Positions 1 to 11,512 of a stretch of 64,000 bases of DNA are shown here, piece after piece. Source of the DNA: Pohlia nutans (taxonomy: Eukaryota; Streptophyta; Bryopsida; Bryales; Mniaceae); contig CM040107.1 of NCBI GenBank assembly GCA_022496805.1, positions 15,797,501-15,861,500 on the forward strand. The letters run 5' to 3'. The number at the start of each line of letters is the position of its first letter. Position 1 is the first letter of the stretch. The notes below the pieces were generated by a model that did no database searches, was not told the DNA's origin, and saw only the letters and a list, made by a program, of their open reading frames with translations. A program made the translations under genes and the position numbers.

Positions 1-3000
1 TCCATTTTTGATAAATCCCTGCTTCTCTATGCATTCAATAGCCCGGGCATGCTCCTTCTCGGAATTCAATTTCCTCGGATTAACCTCCGTAACTCCCCAC
101 AATGGCTTAAATGGAACAGGGTGTGGATCTCCCGTTGGAAGACGAGGTCTTCCGTGGGAATCAGCCGTCCACATCTTGACTGCAGGCCCCGGTGGGAGCC
201 ATGATGAATCAATTGCTTGCTTCTTGTATTTCATGACTAGCCAACCTCTATCATCTCCGTCCTCCTCGACGAAAAACTTGAAGAGGTGCATATCGCCCAA
301 TCCAACGATCTTGTTGACACCGTCGTGGTGGTAGTCTTTAACGTATGATTTGAAATCTGCTACCTTTTGAACGAACTCAGGAATGAAGGCAACCGTCTTC
401 TGCGAGTCCATGAACGCCTTCATCAGATCTGCTACAACGTAGGTGTTCTTCCTCTTGATAAGCTTGGACAAGTTACTGAAATGTGCATCAATGTCCTCAT
501 GAGTGTGACCAACAATCAAGAATCCAACAGTGACTTCCTTGAATATGCGTCTTGCAGTTAGCAAAGAGCAGAAGGCCATTACAAATCTGTTCTTGTTGTC
601 CTTGGCGGAGTTATCGAGTTGCAAGAAGAGCTTCTTAGGAAGAGGCACCGCCGGGCGACCAGGGAGAGGAGGACTTGTACATATTCCAGTAGCGGGCGGA
701 ATAGAGGATAAGCATCTGGACTTGCCATGCAAGAGAGCCTGAAAGAAGCTGTTCTGTGGTGGCGTGGGAAACAACTCCCGGGATTCACGAACTGGTGGCC
801 TCTCCAGCGCTCGCAAGACACGACACAAGGAGGAAATTGTGAAATTGGAATCGCCCGGCCACAGTGCGGTTGAATAGTGCGCATACGCACCATCGCCGTG
901 GCCATGAGTCAACATCCCTGTACAGGAAATAGGAATCTGACCAAGACCCGCCGTGGCCTTTGTGATTCTCTGCATTCTGGTAATGGCTGTCTTAGTCGTA
1001 TCCATCTTATCATGGATAATACATAGAAACTCAGACGGATTCTGCACGGACAGAGCACTCCAACCCGCATATATGTTTCGGCAAGCTCGTTGGTAATTAA
1101 GATGGCGCTCTCTGTCATCGACTAATGCCTGCCACTCGTCACATCCTCTCGGATATTTTGCAATGCACTCAACAAGGAAGTCACACTCAGTGCACTTCGA
1201 GAAGTTGCTCCCAACAGCCTTCACTTCGACATTTCTGAAATGGCTCTTTCGCAGTACACTCATAGATGATTGCGAGACAGGTTTGTGATTACACTTCTCA
1301 TTGACCTGATAGCCGGATGCCAGAAAGTGTGTTAGAGCGAAGGCAAGAGAAGTCTATCGGCCGCCAGCCGACAAGCTTTGATATCGAGTCAATATGCAGG
1401 AGATTGCATAATGTATCGGCTGCCGGCCGACACGCCCATCGTCGGAAAGCACAAGCACACAATGCAATGATGCGTCGCTTGCCCAACGGACCTGGCGAAG
1501 TGCCTAGACCCAGCGAAGACTCAGATCGGGATAGTTGTGTCGGCCGGCAGCCGACAGACAAAAGCAAACAACACGACAATGAGCAGGGAGATATGGGGGC
1601 AGAGACGTACTTGGTTCACTTGCTCACGCATACGGTCCCAATTCATTGCGGAGGGGACAACCTTCAGATTATCCGCACGCTTATTTCCAACAAGCCTGAA
1701 CTCGTTAGGCATCTGGTCAGCATTTTCATCAATGATTTTCTGCAGGGTTGCTCGGGCCTGAATAGTGTGGGGACGAGGACGACGTGATCATGAATTTCCA
1801 TGCGACCCATTGACGCATCCTCCCACAGCTGCAGCTTTATAGACGTGGGAAGCAGATCTTGAGACTTCGTGAATAATGTACCATGCGTTCTTGCAGACGT
1901 CAACTGCTTCAAGGGTAATGAATCTTCTTCCCTCGGGAGCACGAACATGAAGTTGTCTTTGGACAGCATAAGCAATCTCTCTCCTGATCTCAAATGAGCA
2001 AGCGTAGAACTTTCGACGGAGAATCCTAGTGGACTCCCATGGAAACGTCTGATAGCACCGATATTTGCAACACCTCTGCGAACTAACCTTCCGAACCTCA
2101 TCTTCCGAAGTCTTGAATTTCAACTTGGATACATGGGGCTCAGCTCTTGATAAGATTTTTTGACGAACAGACCTGTAGGGATTTTGAGGAATACCTTGAA
2201 GCCCTGCACAGTCCGTAGTTTCCGTCTGAGCAGCCTCGGAGCAGAGCATTACAATGTCAGATAGAAGTCAACCACCCTCGAGTCTGGTGCGAGATAACGG
2301 CCAACGCATTGTCGTCATTTGCAGAGATTCATGCTCGGACACGAACATTACACCAACATCTGTATCGCCAAGAACATTCTCATCGCACGCCTCATCTGGA
2401 AGACAGACTTGTATCATTGCCCTTCCAAACATGGAGAAATCCTCGTTCAAAAGCTCGCAGTACTTATTTCTCCAGAGGGGCTGATCAGGATATGGCAGAC
2501 CCAAATCTGAACCCGCTTTGTTGCTCTCAGTTGAGAAGGAGGCGACGGGAGTAGTTCCGTCTCCTAAGCTATCACTTTGAGAGCCATTGCTCGGATCGAC
2601 GCTGTGGTGGAGTGGGGTTGAATGAACATCAGTCTACGAGCCACCATCATCGCTGCGCTCGGACTCCATGAGACCGATACCAGAGTGTGCATTCCCAGTG
2701 CTACCACAGCCTTCGATTATTAGAGATCCACTGCCGTCTGCCTCCACCTTCACTCTCTTCAGTGTAGGCAGTGTTGACTGCCAGCCGATAGGATGATCGT
2801 CTGCAGTGGATGGATCCAGCGGCCGGACCTTGTAACCGCTCCAAAGGACTCTATATCCGAGGCACTCTCCAAGGGAAGTATGATCTGAGTTCTCGCAGTA
2901 TGCCGGCAAGCCTGTGAAATCCTTCTTCACCGTCATGAGTCGAACGATGACGAAAAAGCTATGAGGAACACGGAATCCCTCCCACGTTCCCTTAGGAGAA

Positions 3001-3482
3001 CACTCCACAATGACTCCCACTCCAGCACAATGATGGTCACCTCCGTCACTGTGCAAAAGAGCTACCTCCATGTTCACCGTGAGAGTAAGGAACTGGTCGA
3101 TGGGCTTCTCCTCACTAGCGTCCAGTGTCGGCTGCCAGCCGACAGGCGTGGGAGCAGTATCATTCTCAGAAAAATATGGATACACATATCGCTCCTCCCA
3201 CACGATATTTCTCCCAGCACATTGACTGTGATATTTCAGGTCACCCATTGGGTAAGGTATGATCATCTCAATATTGACAGCAACATCCAAAACCCGGACA
3301 TCGAGGAGATACGGGTCGTGGGAGACAATACGATTGATAACTGCACGTACGGCATAGTAGAATCCGGAGTGGGTTAACGCGACTACCACTCCCTTACCCA
3401 CTTTTCCTCGCCCAGAGCCACCGTTCTTCGTAAATGCGTCGATTGGTTCAGTGTCCAACGTCGAAGGCAGTGACCTCTTCAT
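1..3482 (-). CDS. Cluster A DUF7869-like (DDE/RNase H-like transposase candidate) gene, runs off left edge, 3 in-frame stops
   Basis: Two exons on minus: 3482-1611 and 1305-1 (open at the window edge), joined by a phase-0 intron with GTACGT donor and CAG acceptor. Exon 2 has no stop and carries, in order, the Cys pair FSKCTECD, a first acidic motif CIIHDKMD, the block THGHGDGAYAHY, a second acidic motif LQLDNSAKDNKN, and VGHTHEDIDAHF. These are the conserved blocks of DUF7869 proteins, and their order (HDKMD, QLDN, HEDID) suggests a DDE-type RNase H fold; this catalytic reading is inference. Exon 1 has a Cys-rich motif near residue 470 (RCCKYRC) and an HTH-like segment, and aligns along its length with the gene at 37,969-41,425. 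It contains TAG at 2634-2636 and TGA at 2268-2270 and 1788-1790, yet stays in one frame. The first ATG in the frame is at 3482; an upstream exon is possible. Two cluster A palindromes are translated inside exon 1 as PIGWQST and PVGWQPT. Confidence 0.75.
1306..1610 (-). repeat. DUF7869 intron of cluster A with three family-A palindromes
   Basis: The 305-nt intron lies between codons for ...VNQ and VNE of the DUF7869-like gene. It holds three copies of the cluster A palindrome at 1355-1373, 1413-1432 and 1538-1556. The intron is at the same codon and phase as the cluster C intron at 39,907-40,150, which holds that cluster's own palindrome. Confidence 0.8.
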
Positions 3483-4616
3483 GACCGTATTGGCTGCCGG
3501 CCGATAGGCGTGGACACTACAACTTTGCAAACACAACGACGACCTAGCGCGGTAATGGTGGAACTAAACCCTAGAAATTCTTCACTGAACCCTAATAACT
3601 CTAGTCGACCAGCACGCTATACGTGTTAAACTTTGTATCGGCGGGCGGCTGACAGGGATCAAGTGTCCGCGGGTTCAGAGTAAGGATATCGGCTGGAGTG
3701 CTGAACTGTATCGGCTGGCGCCAGCAGGCCTAGCAGGAATGTCTGTTTCTACACAAGATGATTGCTCAGAATGCTCATTTAAGCCACAGAGAATGAATCC
3801 AGTAATCTTGCAAGCTCAATGCAAATGCTAGAATCACAATAGCCACATAATTCTACGCTCTACAAAGCCACATGCAGGATCAACATACGCGCAACAATCA
3901 AAATTGCAACAAAAGTGTATCACAGAGAAAGAGAGATCCAAATCAAGGAGGTCCGCAGCTGGCGCAACAATCCTAGAGAGAGACGATGAAAATGGAAGCA
4001 GAATGGATACCCAGGGGAATTCCCATGCGCAATTGGCGCCCAAATCAAGAAAATTTCAAATTCCTTGGAAGTTCTTGGAATGAGTTTGATCGTCGATGAA
4101 GTTCTTGGGATGGATTTTTGCGTTGATGATGATTGGCACCTAGACAGTTAGGGTGGATGAAATTTTCTAGTTGGGCGGCCGTTCGGATGCATGAAATGAC
4201 TGATGTGACACTTTTGGCGGCGTACGATTTGACGGCCTACGGTGGGCAGAGTACGACTTGACGGCATACGGTGTGACGTGGCGGGCCCGCGCCATCATTT
4301 CTTGGAGGAGTGCTGGTGGGGGGTTTCTCTCCCTCCCCCTCTCATTTTCTCCTCATTTCATTCCCTCACTTCCACTCTCGCCTCTCTCCACCCTCTCACC
4401 TCCCTCAGCTCTCACCCTCCTTCACCTTCTCTCCCTCCTCTATTACATGCTGGCGGCCAGCTGAGTGCTCGCTTTGCAGCAGCATCCGATACAATTTGGG
4501 CAGCAGCCGACACATTTGATTCAGCCGCCGATACGTAGAGTGTAGCAGCCGATATTGGGGAGTGCAGCAGCCGACACAGGAACCATCAGCAGCCAATACT
4601 TTGAGCGCAAGATCGG
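3483..4616. promoter_or_regulatory. Divergent intergenic region of cluster A
   Basis: This region separates the minus-strand DUF7869-like gene from the plus-strand ParB-like gene and must hold both promoters. Palindromes or degenerate copies lie at 3489-3507, 3635-3654 and around 3709. A pyrimidine-rich tract at about 4320-4440 resembles a 5' leader. At 4476-4602 six half-sites (CAGCNGCCGAYA type) recur about every 21 bp just before the ATG at 4617. No core promoter element was identified with confidence. Confidence 0.5.
4476..4602 (+). repeat. Half-site array ahead of the cluster A ParB-like gene
   Basis: Six copies of one arm of the cluster A palindrome (CAGCAGCCGAYA and variants) lie in the same orientation at roughly 20-25 bp spacing, ending 14 bp before the proposed start codon. 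They are single arms, not complete dyads, unlike the sites elsewhere in the cluster. Confidence 0.6.
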
Positions 4617-7600
4617 ATGGCCACAAAACCCAGGTACGCATATTTCTTATCATTCGCATCATTTCAGCTGACGGGTGTATCGGCTGGCAGCCGATAGTCT
4701 GAGCGTATGTCGGCTGCCGGCCGATACACCACTCGTTGAGAATTTCTGTCTATGGCGTGCTTTGCTTGATTATATCGGCTGGCAGCCGATAGAGTGACTC
4801 CTATCGGCCGCCGGCCGATACAATCGTAACCATGTGCACATCGTAGGGGACCTAGACATACTTTAGTACGTACTAGTCTCACCTCTTGGGTGGTCTCATA
4901 GGGTTTATCGTGATGTATCAGTCGGCAGCCCATACTCTCTAAGTATTTTCCAGCCGATACTCTCTGAGTATTATGTCGGCCGGCAGCCGATATGCTCTGA
5001 GTATTTTCCAGCCGATACTCTCTGAGTATTATGTCGGCCGGCAGCCGATAGAGTAAGGTCTAGCCGATAGAGCGAGGACTCTCTGTTGTGTCGGTTTGTT
5101 GTAGTGTTGTTGATGATGGGTATCGGCCGGCAGCCGATAGAGACTTATAACTGTTTTGATCGTGCAGAAAGCCGAGTCTCCTCACTAAGCTCCTCGGGTC
5201 TCCGCGGACCTCGACGAATGTGACAGCCGAGGACTTTGTTCCGCGCGGTGTATGGGAAGCAAAGAAGGAAGTTGAACAATGGGGTCTTTGCTGGAGGGTG
5301 AACAGGATGAAACGAGTCGACATAGTGTGCACGTACGTCCTGAAGGGATGCTGCCAGCCTGGGCATGGATGCGTTCTTGCGGTGGCAGAGGAGCTAGAGT
5401 CCGAGAACGTCGATCTGTTGATCAGCTTGATGCCCATCAATGACCCCATGGGGCAGCCCGACAACATAGCAGTATGCATTCCATGGAGGAAGTGCTCCGA
5501 GAATGTTTGTGGCCAGGCGGCGAAGGAGCAGGGTATGACATTTGCGGGCGAATACCCCGAATCTCGCGATGAATTCATGGATTCGTGGGATTCACTGAAT
5601 GCGGCCCGAATCCAAGCTAACGATGACTTTGAGGCCGACGAAGAGGCATCGAGGAAGGCGGCGGAGGATAAGGAGAAAGGGAAGAAAAAGGCCACCCCGC
5701 GGAAGAAGAGAGGTGCTCCGGGGACGGGACAAGAGGCTGATCCGGAGCCGGCTCAAGAAACTGGTGAGGGCAGCAACAAGCCAAAGCGGAAGGGGAAGAG
5801 CAAGGCCGCTATTGGGAAGAAGCCGCTAGAGCTCACATTGGATGAGGCGTTGTCGCGAGGAAACCGCTTATCGACTAAAACAAAGGACGATGAGGTCAAC
5901 GCGATCTACAAGGCTTTAGAGGCGGGACTTGGGCATGCGTTTCCCTACAAGAAACGGAGGCTTCCAGGGGTGATTCCGTCCAAGAAGCTCTCCATTGCGC
6001 CGGACGAGCTCAAGTACAGAAAAATTGCCACCGCGCGTCTGGGCCAGGTAAATTATTTTTCTCTGTCCTTCTGTATGAGTTGTTTCGTGGTATCGGCTGC
6101 CAGCCGACATCGTTCTATACGGCTCAGCTGATCCACTTCATTGCGTGATGGCAGGTAAAGAAAATTTACAAGGGCTATGGAGCAATCAAAAAGAAGCCTG
6201 AGATCCATGCTCTTCCGCTCAAGCGCAAGCCTGAGGCAACGGACATAGGAGAAAAGCTCTTGGATCCTTTCATGGACTCGATGCCAGCGGAGAATGCCAT
6301 GATGCTGATGCCCAGTGGATACAAGGTTGAGTGGTGGAAGCATCCGGATACCCACTGGTACATAATCGGTGGTCAGCACACTGTTATCGCGTGCCGTGAG
6401 CTTGCAGAGCAGTTCCCGGCTGATTCTGAAGCACGCAAGGAGCTGCTCGAGTTCGAGGTGATCCCGGTCTTTACCCGTGATACTCAGGTCTGCGTGAGAG
6501 TCTCCAACGCTCTAAATTTGAACATCGCGGAGAAGGTTGCGAAGGAAACATTCCGCTCCTGCGCCGAGCTTGGTCGGGCCGCTTAGATCAGGAACGGACG
6601 CCATGAGCCACACCGAGGTGGTGGCAAGCCTTCACCAGCATTTGAGGTAATCCATCATACTTCGTGCCTGTCGGCTGCCAGCCGATAGGATCTCACTTCA
6701 CCTTTGCTTCACTGTTCATATCATGTGTCGGCTGCCAGCCGATAGGTTTTTATATGAGCTTCGCTATGGTCATTGGATTTATGTATCGGCTGCCAGCCGA
6801 TATGGGCGCATCTTCGATATATGTCCTAACATATCTCCTTGTCTATTCTGCAGACTGCAAAGGCCCAAGTCGTGGCACATTTTGTTGGGGAGAAGGTAGC
6901 TAGCAAGCTTCCCCTCGTATTTTGCAAAACTGACGAGGCTTGGAACAGCTGGATTGAAGTTTTTAATGCATGGGAGGCTGGAGAACTGATCGGAGAGGAC
7001 GGTAAAGAGCCATCACCGTTGATCAAGCGTGTGCCGCTCACGGACATTACGAAGACCGACGTCGTCTCAACCTTGGGTTTGCGTGACTCTCATCTCATCG
7101 AGTGCGCAAAGGCAATTATTGCGAAGAGAATCTGCATCAAGAACAACAGCAAGACCCGTGACAGGCTCACGTTGCCAGATTGGTGCCGTGTCACGAAGCT
7201 CGACCGCGTGATTAAGAACAAGCTAATGTTGAAGCATGCATTGTCTCCATCACCGACTGCCCCAAGTTGATCGTGATCTTTGCATACTCATCCTCAGGAG
7301 ATCCTACACCCGTCAGAAGAGAAAGCATCATGGATCTTGCAAAGCGCGCGGTGTTCAAATCCGACGATTCAGCCTTCATTGACGACAATGAGGGCAACTC
7401 GCCTACGCGCCCTGAGCAATCGGAGATTCCTGTCCCAATGCTCTTTATCGGTGATTCTAGGCAGCGAGATATCCTCTCATACGTGACGGGATCGAATGAA
7501 TCTTCGTGGCTGGTGCATACTGTGTACTATCACCCCTCCACTCGCGCTGGGTTTAAGAACTCGGATATGGACTCTTATCGGCTTGTCACAATGTCGTTGT

Positions 7601-8783
7601 CATATCCCAAGACTTTGGAGGGCAGTTTCGAAGTTTTCAAGAAATTCACTGGAATCCAGAAGCCCGTTGATTGGTGTCAGACGTGTCCAGAGGGAGTTCG
7701 TGACTATAATGGCGGAGATTGCGGCGTCGACCATGAGACAATGGAGAAGCTGATCAAGCCCTCACTGCGTTCGTCAACCAATGCCACTATCATCAACATG
7801 GACAAAGGCAAAGGCGGATGTAGCAAAGGCGCAAGGAGGATGTAGCAAAGGCGTAGCACCGAGTGAAGGGGCTGAACTTGGACATGGTCCTCCAGGCTCC
7901 CTCTAGCGAGTCAGACAAAAGCGATGACGATAACATGGAAGCCCATGAAGATGTTGGGCCACCGGCGGATAATATTGGGCTAGCCGCAGAGGACAACATG
8001 GACACCAAAGATGACGCTGGGCCAGCGGCAGACGATATCATGGAGACGGAAGATGATGCTGGGCCAGCAGCGGGACCCCCTCTGTCGGCTGCCGGCCGAC
8101 ACGGCCCAGTCATTGTGGATCTGGGAGAGGCGGAGGAGGTTGATCAGACTCCCCCAATATGCACTCCTGCCACAACCATATCTTCTCAGCCAGCATCGTA
8201 TGTCTGGGGTGGCGCAGCTGCTTTATCTCCGCCTCCGATGGATACGTCGGGCTTTCCTCGGACGCCTGGGCATGGTATCTTTTCCTCGCAGTCCACGAAG
8301 GACTCCTCTTCCATGTCGGATACTGCATCACCGAGAGACCAAGCGCTAGACGGCCTTGAGGATCTCAACATTTCTGGTGTTGCCTCAATGCAAGTGGATT
8401 TGCGTGATCCTCCTTCTTCTGAGGTTATCACGAAGCGCTTGGCGGATATCGTGCCTGGATTGCGAAGTGCCGATGCTGGTCATAAGCAGGCGGGGGAGGG
8501 TAGCAGGGCCTCATTGCAATCCGGTCCTCCTCCTATCGGCCGCCAGCCGACATCCTCGGCTTCTTTACCGGGGGGAGGTGGAAGAAAATCCCGACTTTCC
8601 TCAGATTCACAGAAGGCTATGTCCAAGAAGCGGTTGCTGTTGACGGAGATCACGGAGGCGGACTTCCCTGAAAATGCGGCAGAACTTGACAAACCGAATG
8701 AGCAGCTATCACCGCCGCCCGCCACTCAGTCCTCTCCAAAGCGTCAGCGGCCAACTGGAGGTTTGTCCGAGTCGACGGAGTAG
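4617..8783 (+). CDS. Cluster A ParB-like / GGQHT-domain gene, interrupted
   Basis: Proposed exons: 4617-4633 (ATG, phase 2), 5168-6047, 6155-6646, from 6854 on, and an acidic C-terminal part ending at TAG 8781-8783. The central exon 6155-6646 has the block HWYIIGGQHTVIACREL, which resembles the substrate-binding box of the ParB/Srx fold (a G-x-H-R type motif, here GGQHT). A basic, Lys-rich linker lies at about 5660-5815. The C-terminal part has imperfect acidic repeats (DDAGPAADDIMETEDDAGPAA type). The gene aligns exon by exon with 50,569-56,300. Breaks: TAG at 6584-6586, a frame change near 7,220, and another around 7,845-7,863 beside a short tandem duplication. Function is unknown; ParB-like is a motif-level suggestion only. 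Confidence 0.6.
4634..5167 (+). repeat. Intron 1 of cluster A ParB-like gene, packed with family-A palindromes
   Basis: The intron runs from donor GTACGC to acceptor TGCAG, phase 2. It holds at least seven palindromes, near 4677, 4706, 4772, 4801, 4916, 5010 and 5121, plus extra half-sites. A roughly 55-bp unit containing ACTCTCTGAGTATT and a palindrome is duplicated at about 4935-5055. The matching intron of cluster C (50,622-51,633) has the same phase and holds that cluster's array. Confidence 0.8.
6048..6154 (+). repeat. Intron 2 of cluster A ParB-like gene with one palindrome
   Basis: Short phase-0 intron (GTAAAT to GCAG) holding one well-conserved palindrome at about 6090-6109. Confidence 0.65.
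6647..6853 (+). repeat. Intron 3 of cluster A ParB-like gene with three palindromes
   Basis: Phase-0 intron (GTAATC to CTGCAG) with palindromes at about 6669, 6726 and 6784, spaced 57-58 bp. The equivalent cluster C intron (52,949-53,088) has a single family-C palindrome. Confidence 0.7.
8083..8102 (+). repeat. Family-A palindrome inside coding exon
   Basis: A complete palindrome lies within the open acidic-repeat frame of the ParB-like gene and is translated as LSAAGRH without breaking the frame. Confidence 0.7.
8534..8552 (+). repeat. Second family-A palindrome inside coding exon
   Basis: A complete palindrome in the same reading frame is translated as PIGRQPT, between Pro/Gly-rich stretches of the C-terminal part. 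Confidence 0.7.
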
Positions 8784-8951
8784 TGTTTTAGTCTATTTTA
8801 TATATAGTGCCCAAGATTCTGCACTACCACTGTAGATTCGCATCGTCTCAGTCCTCATTTAGAACCTTCCGCGTTTATATATGCAGGATTCCTTAGTGTC
8901 TATAGCCTGTACAATTTTGAGCACTCTGCTCACTAGGTTTATTTTGCTTTG

Positions 8952-9121
8952 TATCGGCTGCCAGCCAACAGGACTTTGATGTCGGCTGCCAGCCAATACA
9001 AAATAGCAGGATTGTTTACAATCTAGTGTAGCCATGGCTTTTAACATTTTGCTCACTACTTGAACTTGGCTTTGTATCGGCTGCCAGCCGACAGGCTTGC
9101 AATGTCGGCTGCCAGCCGATG
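8952..9121 (+). repeat. Four family-A palindromes between ParB-like and FCP1-like genes
   Basis: Sites at 8952-8970, 8979-8998, 9074-9093 and 9103-9121 form two pairs. Each pair is two palindromes about 28 bp apart and the pairs are about 122 bp apart, so the segment looks like a tandem duplication of a two-site unit. It lies in the intron or spacer before the FCP1-like exon. Confidence 0.7.
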
Positions 9122-9236
9122 CATATTATAATCGTCAGTTTTTCGCTTCTATCCTGCCTCATCATTTTCTATTGAGTCTAGAGTGCTTTTCTGCTATCTT
9201 GTCGCTCATCGAATGAATGCATCATCCTCTTGCAGA

Positions 9237-10014
9237 GTTCTTTGAGTACGAGTCACCGGTCCGTGACGACGGAGAGGACGTTATTGACGACGAGGATGAT
9301 GCTGCTCAAGTCCTGGCGTTAGGGCCAGTTCCGACTGTCCTCACACCGCAGGTAGTTCCTATGAAATATTTCCTACTCTTCGACGTCAATGGGACTCTCA
9401 TTCACTTCTCCAACCCTAAAATACTGGGTGGCGAAAGGGTGAAGAGGGGTGAGTCCAGGGCTCGACCGGGCCTAGAAAAATTCTTGGGTTGGGTTCTAGA
9501 CGCTGGGATGGAGATTTGTTTCTGGTCTTGTGTCATGGAGCACAACCTTGCTCCTCGGATCGATTTTATCCGGGACAAAGGCCCTCGCCTTCCTGAAAAC
9601 TGCTTGCAGTTTGGTCAGAGTACTTGCTTGGCCAGTGCTTATAGAGACAAGAACGCTCCCGACAAGCCATTTTTTTTGAAGTCTTTAGAGCACCTGTTTC
9701 AGCTCCGTCCTGATTTCGTGAAGCGTGGAGCCACTGTGGAGAACACCCTCCTCATTGATGACTCCCCATACAAGAATGCCCTGAACAATCCCTTTAATGC
9801 TTTTCACCCACCTACTTGCACGATGTACTTGGAGACAAAGCTAAAGAAGGGTCGCAAACCTTTCTTACTGGAAACTCTGATGCCCCTTTTGTATGAGCTG
9901 TATTGCTCTGGACAATCTGTTCCAGAGTTCATGCAGGCCCACCAAACTTTTGGGGAACGCCGCGTTTTTCCAGATGATGCCTGGTACCCACATCTGACGG
10001 AGCTAGCCAAATAG
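9237..10014 (+). CDS. Cluster A FCP1-like HAD phosphatase-type gene (D-V-N-G-T motif)
   Basis: The exon starts after acceptor CTTGCAG and is open for about 260 codons to TAG. After an acidic N-terminal stretch (residues about 5-25) it has HAD motif I as LLFDVNGTLI, a motif II-like FWSC, and motif III as LLIDDSPYKN followed by FHPPT. This is the FCP1/NLI-interacting-factor fold. The first Asp of the DxD pair is kept and the second is Asn, as in the plant D(V/L)NG subfamily, so catalytic efficiency is uncertain. A 5' exon must lie upstream, because no strong ATG starts the conserved part. The frame is intact, unlike the neighbouring ParB-like gene. It pairs with the downstream paralogue at 10,712-11,365, the same order as in cluster C. 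Confidence 0.75.
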
Positions 10015-10093
10015 GTTGACTTCGCTACCCTTTTTGCGTCGGAGATTTCCAAGTTTCGGCACCTAGCAGCCTCGAAGATCATGAGGCTCTACT

Positions 10094-10112
10094 TGTCGGC
10101 TGCCGGCCGATA
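10094..10112 (+). repeat. Single family-A palindrome 3' of the FCP1-like gene
   Basis: One complete dyad lies 80 bp after the FCP1-like stop codon. The following 400 bp is AT-rich spacer with no gene seen. Confidence 0.65.
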
Positions 10113-10503
10113 GACTTTCTCCCGGCGTACCTAGTCACTTAGGTTATGTATCTTTAGCATAGGTGTACATTTTGGTAGAGATTGCACTTTTGAGGACCTA
10201 CTTAATGCCGACCAATTGTAAATGTTGAGGATCTATTTTTGTAGCTGGTCACTCTGTTGCGGGTTATGTAGTTGTGAGGACGCTGTTATCCTGTAAATGT
10301 ACATTTTGAGAACCTTTTTTTGTTAATACTCTATCATTTTTATAGAGGATTGACTGTTCGAATTATCATTTCGATGGCTCTTCTTCTGTTTAATATTGTG
10401 AGCGTTTCTGCTCAATTTCACATCATTCTTTCTGTCTTTTTATTTTTGTATCTATCTTACTCTTTCATTCTTTGCCGTTTAACTGGATTTCTCACTCATA
10501 CTG

Positions 10504-10621
10504 TTGTCAGCTGCCAGCCGATATCTGTTCTATATTCTAGCTTCTATTATGTTGTCGGCTAACGGCCGATATGTGTTCTGTGTTCTAGCTTTTATCATGT
10601 TGTCGGCTGCCGGCCGAGATG
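10504..10621 (+). repeat. Three tandem 49-bp units each with a family-A palindrome
   Basis: Three consecutive units share a TGTTCT-TATTCTAGCTT-type spacer and one palindrome each, near 10,504, 10,553 and 10,602. The middle palindrome has AAC in place of GCC at its centre. They lie just upstream of the second FCP1-like exon. Confidence 0.7.
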
Positions 10622-10711
10622 TTTCGCTACTCACATTCTCTCTCACTGTCGTCCGCTTGTGCTCTTTCTCTAACTACCTTATTCATGAGTTATTCGTCTG
10701 CTCTTGTTCAG

Positions 10712-11365
10712 GGAGATTGCCTCATGGACTCTCATTTCGCTCAACCTCATGCCGTCAAGAAGTGTATCGTTCTATGTGTTTTGGGATTGCTTTGCTACAT
10801 CAATCCTAATGTTAATCCGGATCGTTGGAATACTCATCGAGATGTTGTCAAGAGGCCCGGTGTTAGGAAGTTGTTCACAATGTTGTTGGAGCGATTCCAT
10901 GTTGGCCTCTGGTCTAAGATGCCCATCCGAGACTTGAAGCTCTTGCTAAATTTTATTCTCCCGGAGGGCATTCTAGATAGGCTATCCTTTGTTTTTGGTA
11001 GAGAATATTGTGAACGTCCTGAACATTATCCCTGGTCTTACAAGGTTCTCGACACTCTTTATTATAAGCGCCATTCCAGGGTTGTATGCAAGCCTGACCA
11101 AGTCCTCCTCGTTGATGTTAGCCCTCTCTCTCTACGTAGGACTCCTGATTCTGCGTGCTACATGCCATGGCCATTTCAGGGAGACTTCACCGCATCAAGC
11201 AGGACTATTCCCAATGTTGCTACAGATATTATTCCCTTCATTTATCCCTTACATCAGTTTGAGTCTGTTAGTGATTATATGAAGCATTCTCATAGACCTG
11301 GTCAGATACACTACGAAGTTGCACATGCCCTGAAGTACAAGATTCCTTCCTATTCGTTATGCTAG
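10712..11365 (+). CDS. Cluster A FCP1-like pseudo-phosphatase
   Basis: The exon starts after acceptor TTGTTCAG and is open to TAG at 11,363. The HAD fold is recognisable: motif I region CIVLCVLGLLC, motif II region VGLWSKMP, motif III region VLLVDVSP and a Pro-Trp segment CYMPWPF. The nucleophilic Asp of motif I is Cys, and the second Asp of motif III is Val. It is therefore predicted to be catalytically dead and to act, if at all, by binding. It aligns with 57,808-58,410, where motif I Asp is Ser. A dead partner is kept next to the D-V-N-G gene in both clusters A and C. Confidence 0.7.
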   Translation, partial: GDCLMDSHFAQPHAVKKCIVLCVLGLLCYINPNVNPDRWNTHRDVVKRPGVRKLFTMLLERFHVGLWSKMPIRDLKLLLNFILPEGILDRLSFVFGREYCERPEHYPWSYKVLDTLYYKRHSRVVCKPDQVLLVDVSPLSLRRTPDSACYMPWPFQGDFTASSRTIPNVATDIIPFIYPLHQFESVSDYMKHSHRPGQIHYEVAHALKYKIPSYSLC

Positions 11366-11512
11366 GCTAGAGGTATCGGCTGCGGGCCGATTATATTTTG
11401 CTCCATTAGTTTGGCTAGAGGTATCGGCTGCGGGCCGATTAGCTTTTGCTCCATTTGTTAGGCTAGAGGTATCGGCTGCAGGCCGACACTCTTCTGCTCC
11501 ATTTGAGCAACT
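11361..11512 (+). repeat. Three tandem 48-bp units with family-A palindromes, 3' array
   Basis: Units beginning GCTAGAGGTATCGGCTG follow directly on the stop codon of the second FCP1-like gene, at about 11,363, 11,412 and 11,461. Each carries one palindrome with a GGG or AGG centre and ends in TTCTGCTCCAT or TTTTGCTCCAT. A last degenerate dyad lies at about 11,620. Confidence 0.8.

Noticed and set aside
579..905. 108-codon minus-strand frame overlapping the DUF7869 exon
   Set aside because: A different minus-strand frame here carries the conserved QLDN and HGHGDGAYAHY blocks without stops; this one is its shadow.
5060..5695. 211-codon minus-strand frame opposite the cluster A ParB-like exon
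   Set aside because: The plus strand encodes the exon that aligns with cluster C; the minus frame has no homologue and crosses the palindrome-rich intron.
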